From the NCBI RefSeq assembly GCF_030811595.1, contig NZ_JAUSRB010000002.1, forward strand, positions 6,014,001 to 6,078,000: a stretch of DNA of 64,000 bases, written 5' to 3'. A program made the position numbers and the translations under genes. The first letter of the stretch is position 1; the number at the start of each line of letters is the position of its first letter. A model generated the notes under the pieces. That model saw only the letters and a program-made list of their open reading frames with translations, had not been told where the DNA came from and did no database searches. The stretch comes from Streptosporangium brasiliense (GTDB lineage: Bacteria > Actinomycetota > Actinomycetes > Streptosporangiales > Streptosporangiaceae). Of this stretch, positions 57,917-64,000 are shown piece after piece.

Positions 57917-58865
57917 GACAGTCCCGCCCGCCGTGGGCGAGGGCCCGCCGGACCCGCGGTGGTCCGCCGTGGACGGTGTGCTCGCCGGAGCGGTGGACGC
58001 GCACGGCTCCATGGAGGTGCGGGCCGCGGCGGACGCCTCGGTGACCGCCGTCCAGCTGGTCGGCCACCTGCGGGCGTGGGCCGGCCGGATCGGCCTCCCG
58101 CTCGACCCTGGGGCGGCGGCGCTGTGCTCGCTGACCGCGGCCAACTGCACTCCGTGGCTGTCGGCGCCCGCCTGCTCCCCGACGGCCCGGACAGCGTTCT
58201 GGCTGCTCGCCCTCGACGCCTGGTCAGACGGTCCCGGCGGTGACGCCGCGGCCGTGGACGCCGGGGTGACGCGCTGCCTGGCGGTCGTCGACGGCAGGGC
58301 GCCCGGCGCCGACGATCCGCTGGCGGTCGCGCTGGCCGAGATCCGCGACGGCGTCCGCGGCGGGCCGTCGGGCGAGGCGGTGTACGGCTGGTGGCGCCGG
58401 GCCGCCACCGCATGCCTGGTGGGCACACGTTTCGAACGTCACGCGGCCGACGCCGTCGCACGCGGCGGCCGGCCCCCTCTCCTCGCGGAGTACCTGCACC
58501 ACGCCACCGGCAGCATCGGCCTGGCCATGACGGTCACGGCGGCGTGGTCGGCCATGGAGGAGCCGGACCTGCCCGCCCGTCTCCCGGACCTGTGGCGTCC
58601 GCTGCGCGACGCCTCGGTCGCCGTCCGGCTCGCCAACGACCTGCGCGGACACGACCGGGAGCAGGCCGAGGGGACCCTAGACGCGCTCGCCCTGGGCTGC
58701 GCCCCACAAGACCTCGTCGAGCTGCTGGTGCGGCACGTGGACCGCTGCCGCCGGCGGCTCCGGCCACTGGCGGAGGTCTCCCCGGGCGCCGCCGCGGCCC
58801 TGGAGCGCCACCTGGTCTGGAGCGTCCGCATGTACCAGCGGTTCGACGCTGGTCACACCGGCTGA
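57906..58865 (+). CDS. Divergent class I terpene synthase-like protein
   Basis: 319 residues. Two candidate metal-binding motifs are visible: D104-A-W-S-D108 in LLALDAWSDG, where DDxxD would be expected, and N244-D245...G248...E252 in RLANDLRGHDRE, matching the NSE motif (NDxxSxxxE) with Gly for Ser. The C-terminal WSVRMYQRF resembles the RY element. The protein would ionise the diphosphate made by the class II cyclase next door, as kaurene-synthase-like partners do. The first motif is weak, so activity needs proof. GTG start within the preceding gene, translational coupling. Confidence 0.7.
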   Translation: MTAETVPPAVGEGPPDPRWSAVDGVLAGAVDAHGSMEVRAAADASVTAVQLVGHLRAWAGRIGLPLDPGAAALCSLTAANCTPWLSAPACSPTARTAFWLLALDAWSDGPGGDAAAVDAGVTRCLAVVDGRAPGADDPLAVALAEIRDGVRGGPSGEAVYGWWRRAATACLVGTRFERHAADAVARGGRPPLLAEYLHHATGSIGLAMTVTAAWSAMEEPDLPARLPDLWRPLRDASVAVRLANDLRGHDREQAEGTLDALALGCAPQDLVELLVRHVDRCRRRLRPLAEVSPGAAAALERHLVWSVRMYQRFDAGHTG

Positions 58866-58926
58866 GCACCGGGCACCGGTCCGCGACCTCCGCAACACGC
58901 TTGTCCGCAACACGCTTGGAGGACAG

Positions 58927-60537
58927 ATGCCAGACAGAACATCCCCGACTGCCGGGATCCGGCCCGCACCGTCGGCCGCCGACGCCGTGCTGGCCGGACT
59001 GACAGCCCATCCCCTGGGGGAGAACTCTCCGTCGATCTACGACACCGGGCGCGTGAACACGCTGGCCCCCTGGCTGCCCAACGCCGAAGGGAGGGTGCGC
59101 TTCCTGCTCTCCAGCCAGCAGCCGGACGGCACCTGGGGCGGCCCGGACGATTACGCCCTGATCCCGACGCTGAGCGCGACCGAAGCGCTGCTGACCGTCC
59201 TGCGGCGCCGGGACGCCTCCGCCGTCGAGCGCGGGCGGCTCGCCGCGGCCGCCGGCCGCGGCCTGTCCGCGCTGCGGACGCTGCTCCGTCGGAGCGATCC
59301 CGCGCGGCTGCCGGACACGGTGGCCGCCGAACTCATCGCCCCCGCGCTGACGGCTGAGGTGAACGCCCACCTCGACCGACTCGCCGACGACCCGGTCACC
59401 GGCCTTGACGGCTGGACCCGCGCCGCCCGGTTCGCCCCGCCGCCGGGCTCGGCCCCGGAGACCCTGGCCAAGGCCCGGGAGCACCTGCGCGTGAGCGGGG
59501 ACGCACCCGCGAAGCTGTGGCACTCCCTGGAGATCATGGGCAGCCTGGCCCGCGCCGCGCGGTCGGTCCGGCCGGTCGGCGGCGCGGTCTCCTGCTCTCC
59601 GGCCGCCACCGCGGCGTGGCTGGGCGACCCGCCGGCCGACGAGCCGGCCTCGATCGCCTACCTGGAATCGGCGGGCGCCGATCATGACGGAGCGGTGCCG
59701 GGAACGTTCCCGCTCCAGGGGTTCGAGCGGATCTGGACCCTCGGGGCCCTGCTCGGAGCGGGTGTCGACATAAGCGTGCCGGCCTCCCTCGTCGCGGACC
59801 TGGAGCACGCCCTGGAGGCGGGTGCGATGGGCGGGGCGCCGGGCCTTCCCTCCGACGCCGACACCACCGGCGCGGGGCTGGCGACTCTGGCCCGGCTCGG
59901 CCGTCCGCGGGACCCGGCCTGCCTGTGGGAGTTCGAGCTGGAGGACCATTTCTGCTGCTGGCAGGGGGAGCGCACGCCGTCGCCCACGGCCAACGCCCAT
60001 GTCCTGGAGGCGTTCGCCGAGCATGTCGCGCGGACCTCCGACGGCACCGGACGCCACCGCGCCGCGATGGCCAGGATCGTCGGATGGCTGGTGGGTGTCC
60101 AGCACCAGGACGGCTCCTGGTCGGACAAATGGCACGCCTCTCCCTACTACGCGACCGCCCACTGCGCGCTCGCCCTGGACCCGGTGACGGACGGCGGCGC
60201 CGGGGACGCGGTGCGCCGGGCGGTCGGGTGGACCCTCGCCACCCAGAACGCCGACGGCTCATGGGGGAGGTGGGGAGCCACCGGCGAAGAGACCGCCTAC
60301 GCCGTTCACATCCTGCTGCGCACCCGGTCCGGGCGGGCCGACCCGCGGACGCGGCGGGCCGCCGCCCGTGGCCACGCCTTCCTGCGGGGCGAAGACCCCG
60401 ACAGGCACCCTCCCCTGTGGCAGGCGAAGGAGCTGTACGCTCCGACGGCCATCTGCCGGGCCGTACGGCTGGCCGCCCTGCACCTCGCCGAGCAGAGCCG
60501 ATTGATGTCGGATGTCTCGACGTCCTCGATCAAATGA
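58927..60537 (+). CDS. Class II diterpene cyclase (copalyl/halimadienyl diphosphate synthase-like)
   Basis: A 536-residue squalene-hopene-cyclase-fold (gamma-beta) enzyme. The acid motif is D310-A-D312-T-T314 (LPSDADTTG), the DxDTT variant of DxDD found in the mycobacterial halimadienyl diphosphate synthase Rv3377c. QW-type repeats occur as QQPDGTWG, QHQDGSWSDKWHASPYYATAH and QNADGSWG. It should protonate and cyclise geranylgeranyl diphosphate to a bicyclic diphosphate. No class I motif, hence the need for a partner. GGAGG is just before the ATG at 58927; 61 bp after the class I-like gene. Confidence 0.92.
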   Translation: MPDRTSPTAGIRPAPSAADAVLAGLTAHPLGENSPSIYDTGRVNTLAPWLPNAEGRVRFLLSSQQPDGTWGGPDDYALIPTLSATEALLTVLRRRDASAVERGRLAAAAGRGLSALRTLLRRSDPARLPDTVAAELIAPALTAEVNAHLDRLADDPVTGLDGWTRAARFAPPPGSAPETLAKAREHLRVSGDAPAKLWHSLEIMGSLARAARSVRPVGGAVSCSPAATAAWLGDPPADEPASIAYLESAGADHDGAVPGTFPLQGFERIWTLGALLGAGVDISVPASLVADLEHALEAGAMGGAPGLPSDADTTGAGLATLARLGRPRDPACLWEFELEDHFCCWQGERTPSPTANAHVLEAFAEHVARTSDGTGRHRAAMARIVGWLVGVQHQDGSWSDKWHASPYYATAHCALALDPVTDGGAGDAVRRAVGWTLATQNADGSWGRWGATGEETAYAVHILLRTRSGRADPRTRRAAARGHAFLRGEDPDRHPPLWQAKELYAPTAICRAVRLAALHLAEQSRLMSDVSTSSIK

Positions 60538-60539
60538 CC

Positions 60540-60565
60540 GGCCTTCGTCGGCGACCATGAAGGCC
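60540..60565 (+). terminator. Terminator of the plus terpenoid operon
   Basis: GGCCTTC, 12-nt loop, GAAGGCC, beginning 2 bases after the class II cyclase stop. Confidence 0.5.
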
Positions 60566-60719
60566 CGCCGCCAGGACTGAGGCCGCGGGTGGAGGTTCAT
60601 CGCCGTCCCTCAAGGCCCCGCCGGCGCCGGACCCGCCTGTCACGGGTTGACGGACCGGCCGGATCTTGTCATGGATCCGCTGTACCGTCCAAGCGAGACC
60701 GACGAGAACAGGAGCGCCC

Positions 60720-61301
60720 ATGAGCGAGATCGCCGCCCGCTACCGGACCCGTGCCGACATCTTCGCGGCCAAGGTGGCCGCCGTCAGGCCCGACCAGTGG
60801 TCCAACCCCTCCCCCTGCACCGAGTGGACCGCCAGAGACGTCGTCGGCCACATCGTCGAGATGCACGGCGCGATGCTCTATCCCCTCGGCAGGTCGCTCA
60901 GTCCCGCCCGCACCGTCGAGGAGGACCCGCTCGCCGCGTTCGCCTCGGCGCGCGCCGACGTCGAGGCCCTGCTCGCCGACCCCGCCGCCGCCGCGAGCGG
61001 GGTCGACAGCCCGGCCGGGCACGTCACCACCGAGCAGCACATCGACCAGGTCGTCAGCGCCGACATGGTCCTCCACGGCTGGGACCTCGCCCGTGCCACC
61101 GGGCAGGACGACACGATCGACCCGGCCGAGCTGGCGGCGATGTGGCCCGGCGTCCAGCAGATCCCCGACGAGCTGCGCATCCCCGGGGCCGTCCGTCCCG
61201 GCGTCGTCGTCTTCGGCCCCAAGGTCGAGGTTCCCGACGACGCCCCGCTCCAGCATCGCGTCCTCGGGCTCCTCGGCCGCGACCCCCACTGGTCCGCGTG
61301 A
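60720..61301 (+). CDS. TIGR03086 family metal-binding protein (mycothiol-dependent maleylpyruvate isomerase fold)
   Basis: A 193-residue DinB-like four-helix protein: [18 protein letters not shown], then [27 protein letters not shown], which supplies the first histidine of the metal site, then [26 protein letters not shown] with the other histidines. Family members are thought to use mycothiol as cofactor, typical of actinobacteria; specific substrates are unknown. AGGAG lies 5 nt before the ATG at 60720. It follows the terpenoid cluster but has its own start region, so a link to the cluster is unproven. Confidence 0.88.
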   Translation: MSEIAARYRTRADIFAAKVAAVRPDQWSNPSPCTEWTARDVVGHIVEMHGAMLYPLGRSLSPARTVEEDPLAAFASARADVEALLADPAAAASGVDSPAGHVTTEQHIDQVVSADMVLHGWDLARATGQDDTIDPAELAAMWPGVQQIPDELRIPGAVRPGVVVFGPKVEVPDDAPLQHRVLGLLGRDPHWSA

Positions 61302-61665
61302 CACGAGGGCGTCAGAGCGCTGCCGCCGGATCCGCCGCGGTCGGCCGCCGGGCGCGCGCCACACCCCGCCCGGCGGCGGCGCCGACCAGGTGAGGATCCG
61401 GCCGTACGGCGGACGGGAGCCGTCATTCACCGTCCGACGCGACGGCCGCCGGGATGCCAAGGATCAATCGAATGCATACTCCGGTGACATGTGCGCGACC
61501 GGCTGGTTCCGTAAAATGGCACAGACGGCGTGCGCCGATCACGCGTGGCGGCGCCGGCATCCGGTGACGGCCGGTGCGCCACGGTCCCGCCGGACGGGAA
61601 ACGCGGGTCTCCTCCCATCGCGGACCTCCTCTCACCACGTGCGACACGACCAGGGAGATGACGAG
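61302..61665. other. Intergenic, terminator then probable promoter
   Basis: No gene supported. The first part holds a terminator hairpin (61344-61377). The later AT-richer part (about 61460-61530) probably contains the promoter of the DUF1348 gene, but no clear -35/-10 pair could be assigned. Confidence 0.5.
61344..61377 (+). terminator. Terminator after the TIGR03086 gene
   Basis: GCCGCCGGGCG, 12-nt loop, CGCCCGGCGGC, 43 bases after the stop. Confidence 0.6.
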
Positions 61666-62130
61666 ATGACACGTCCTCCGCTCCCTCCGTTCACCCTCGA
61701 AACCGCCATCCAGAAAACCCGGCTGGCGGAAGACGCGTGGAACACCCGAGACCCCGAGAAGGTGGCGCAGGGCTACACGCCTGACTCCCGTTGGCGCAAC
61801 CGCGCCGAGTTCGTCGACGGCCGCGACGAGATCATCGAGTTTCTCCGCCGGAAATGGTCGAGAGAGCTGGAATACCGGCTCATCAAAGAGCTGTGGGCTT
61901 TCGCGGGGAACCGCATCGCCGTGCGCTTCGCCTACGAATGCCATGACGACTCCGGAAACTGGTTCCGCTCCTACGGCAACGAGAACTGGGAGTTCGACGG
62001 GCAGGGCCTGATGCGCGTGAGACACGCCTCCATCAACGATCTTCTGATCAGGGATTCGGACCGCAAATACCATTGGCCCCTGGGGCGCCGCCCGGACGGC
62101 CATCCGGGACTGAGCGATCTCGGCCTCTGA
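61666..62130 (+). CDS. DUF1348/NTF2-like (SnoaL-fold) protein
   Basis: A 154-residue nuclear transport factor 2-like protein: [57 protein letters not shown], and [27 protein letters not shown]. The conserved W-R-N and R-K-W residues are diagnostic of DUF1348. The fold supports isomerases, dehydratases and cyclases, but DUF1348 itself is uncharacterised. GGGAG lies 8 nt before the ATG at 61666. It stands alone with its own promoter region. Confidence 0.88.
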   Translation: MTRPPLPPFTLETAIQKTRLAEDAWNTRDPEKVAQGYTPDSRWRNRAEFVDGRDEIIEFLRRKWSRELEYRLIKELWAFAGNRIAVRFAYECHDDSGNWFRSYGNENWEFDGQGLMRVRHASINDLLIRDSDRKYHWPLGRRPDGHPGLSDLGL

Positions 62131-62350
62131 CGGCACCCGGTGTCCGGCCCGGACCCGCGCCAGCCTCCGGTCCGGGGGAGACGCCGAGGTCGGTTGGGCT
62201 TCACAAGCCGCGTTTCCTGCGCAACACTGCTCAATATCAGACATCTCTCGGCATATATCTCCATAATCCGCCTTAGAGCATGTCTTATTCGATATTCGCA
62301 CCGTCTCCACTGTGCATGCGCGTCGCAGCCCACTCCCCTGGAGGACACCT

Positions 62351-64000
62351 GTGCGGACCACCACCCAGAACCCCCGTCCACGGCCGCGCCCCTGGCGCCG
62401 GCTCGCCGGCCGGCTCGCGCTCATCCTGACCGCCGGCACCTGCGGCCTGTCGGGGACAGCCTGGACCCCGGCGGGCGCGCTGGCCGCCGATCCGCCCGGC
62501 ATGGCCGCCACCGTGGTGCCGGCGCCGGCTCACGTCGAATCCTCCACCGCCACCTTCACCCTCGGCGGTCAGGCCAGGATCTACGTGCAGGACGGCTCGC
62601 CGGAGGCCACGAAGATCGGTGAGTATCTCCGCGGCCTGCTCCGCCCGGCCACCGGCTACGCGCTGCCCCTCGCCACGTACTCGGCCGGCGTCTCGGGCGG
62701 CGTCTCGCTCCTGCTGTCCGGCGCCGACGCCGGTCTCGGGGACCAGGGCTACCGGCTGGAGGTGACCGGCACGGGCGTGACGCTGCGGGCGAACGCGCCC
62801 GCCGGCCTCTTCGCCGGAGTGCAGACGCTGCGGCAGCTGCTGCCCGCCGCGATCGAGCACCCGACCGTCCGGCCCGGACCGTGGACGGTGCCGGGCGGCA
62901 TCATCACCGACCGGCCGCGCTTCCGGTATCGCGGCGCGATGCTCGACGTCGCCAGGCACTTCTTCGGCGTCGACGCCGTCAAGCGGTACATCGACGAGCT
63001 CGCCCTCTACAAGATCAACACACTGCACCTGCACCTCAGCGACGACCAGGGCTGGCGTGTCCAGATCGACTCCTGGCCCCGGCTGGCCGAGTACGGGGGC
63101 TCGACCCAGGTGGGCGGCGGCCCCGGCGGCCACTACACCAAGGCCCAGTACCGTGAGATCGTCGCCCACGCCCAGAGCCGCCACATCACGATCGTGCCGG
63201 AGATCGACCTGCCCGGCCACACCAACGCGGCCCTGGCCTCCTACGCCGAGCTGAACTGCGACGGCACGGCCCCGCCGCTCTACACCGGCACGGGGGTCGG
63301 ATTCAGCTCGCTGTGCATCTCGAAGGAGATCACCTACCGGTTCGTCGAGGACGTCGTCCGCGAGCTGGCCGAGCTCACCCCCGGCCCCTACCTGCACATC
63401 GGCGGCGACGAGGCGCACGCCACCACCGACGCCGACTACGCCACCTTCATGAACCGGGTGCTGCCGATCGTCGCCAAGTACGGCAAGCGCGCCGTCGGCT
63501 GGAACGAGGTGACGAAGGTCGGCCCGCCGGTCTCCACGGTGCCGCAGTACTGGGGCACCGGCACGGCCAACACCTCGCTCGCCCAGGCGGTCCAGCGGGG
63601 GAACAAGGTCGTGATGTCGCCGGCGAACAAGACCTACATGGACATGAAGTACAACGCCTCCACCCCCATCGGGCTCACCTGGGCCGGATACATCGAGGTC
63701 CGCACCGCCTATGACTGGGACCCCGCCGCATACGTGACCGGCGTCCCGGAGGCGGCGGTCCTGGGCGTCGAGGCTCCGCTGTGGAGCGAGACGGTCAGGA
63801 CGCTGAAGGACATCGAGTTCATGGCGTTCCCCCGTGTGGCCGCGGTCGCGGAGGTCGGCTGGTCCCCGCAGGCCGCCCGTGACTGGACCGGGTTCCGCGG
63901 CCGGCTCGCCGCCCAGGGGCCGCGCTGGGACATCCTGGGCGTGAACTACTACGCCTCGCAGCAGATCCCCTGGCCGGGCCGGGGCAACCTCGCCGCCTTC
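62351..64000 (+). CDS. Secreted GH20 beta-N-acetylhexosaminidase (3' end outside window)
   Basis: At least 550 residues, open at the window edge. The signal peptide has an Arg/Pro-rich n-region (RPRPRPWRRLAG), a hydrophobic core and cleavage near ALAA. A GH20b-type N-terminal domain (about 55-180; VVPAPAHVES, LFAGVQTLRQLLP) precedes the GH20 barrel: FRYRGAMLDVARHF, LHLHLSDDQGWRVQID, VPEIDLPGHTNAAL, and the catalytic pair D353-E354 in HIGGDEAH. It releases N-acetylglucosamine from chitin or wall glycans outside the cell. The GTG at 62351 has GGAGG 6 nt upstream. The 220-bp upstream region is AT-rich and carries its promoter. Confidence 0.93.
   Translation, partial: MRTTTQNPRPRPRPWRRLAGRLALILTAGTCGLSGTAWTPAGALAADPPGMAATVVPAPAHVESSTATFTLGGQARIYVQDGSPEATKIGEYLRGLLRPATGYALPLATYSAGVSGGVSLLLSGADAGLGDQGYRLEVTGTGVTLRANAPAGLFAGVQTLRQLLPAAIEHPTVRPGPWTVPGGIITDRPRFRYRGAMLDVARHFFGVDAVKRYIDELALYKINTLHLHLSDDQGWRVQIDSWPRLAEYGGSTQVGGGPGGHYTKAQYREIVAHAQSRHITIVPEIDLPGHTNAALASYAELNCDGTAPPLYTGTGVGFSSLCISKEITYRFVEDVVRELAELTPGPYLHIGGDEAHATTDADYATFMNRVLPIVAKYGKRAVGWNEVTKVGPPVSTVPQYWGTGTANTSLAQAVQRGNKVVMSPANKTYMDMKYNASTPIGLTWAGYIEVRTAYDWDPAAYVTGVPEAAVLGVEAPLWSETVRTLKDIEFMAFPRVAAVAEVGWSPQAARDWTGFRGRLAAQGPRWDILGVNYYASQQIPWPGRGNLAAF

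Overview
The window is very GC-rich DNA from a filamentous actinomycete, most likely of the Streptosporangiaceae (Nonomuraea/Streptosporangium-like). This is an inference from strong G/C bias at third codon positions, a BTAD/SARP-type regulator, a deazaflavin (F420)-type oxidoreductase, a TIGR03086/mycothiol-type isomerase-fold protein, many GTG/TTG starts, TGA/ATG overlaps, and numerous one-component regulators paired with divergent genes. No rRNA, tRNA or CRISPR array was seen.

Layout. 1-10.7 kb: small accessory units, namely a DHA2 drug exporter, a RidA-like protein divergent from an ABATE/CGNR regulator over two tandem operators, a DUF2867-hydrolase fusion, an orphan histidine kinase, a TauE/SafE permease, a DeoR-MFS pair, a WYL regulator and a LysE exporter. 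11.0-17.8 kb: a complete peptide ABC importer operon ending in an LD-carboxypeptidase. 18-34 kb: many regulator/enzyme pairs (ArsR/quinone reductase, XRE-cupin/methyltransferase, TetR/oxidoreductase, HxlR/imine-reductase-like, LacI/FAD oxidoreductase), together with an IS5-type transposase remnant and a broken tetR that still has an intact operator.

34.5-47.9 kb: a large set of DUF4132 protein, 1635-residue unknown protein, MoxR AAA+ ATPase, DUF5682-VWA fusion and SWIM zinc-finger protein. It resembles the uncharacterised enterobacterial yehI-L-M-P-Q group, but with M and P fused and the DUF4132 module free-standing. 47.9-48.9 kb: an apparently intact branched-chain amino-acid attenuation leader (leader peptide plus terminator with a T-run) in front of a truncated, frameshifted ilvB fragment, directly upstream of a 1094-residue BTAD-AAA regulator.

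52.2-60.5 kb is the most striking region: a candidate terpenoid biosynthetic cluster with two divergent operons. The minus operon encodes IspH, a seven-helix protein resembling membrane terpene cyclases, a UbiA prenyltransferase and a cytochrome P450. The plus operon encodes a polyprenyl diphosphate synthase, a divergent class I terpene-synthase-like protein and a class II diterpene cyclase with a DxDTT motif (Rv3377c-like). A 583-bp divergent promoter region carries repeated GTTCACA elements near both operons, and the BTAD regulator lies at the edge. Having both a soluble class II cyclase and a membrane-cyclase-like protein with UbiA and P450 suggests an unusual diterpenoid or meroterpenoid. 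The window closes with a TIGR03086 protein, a DUF1348/NTF2-like protein and a secreted GH20 hexosaminidase cut by the window end.
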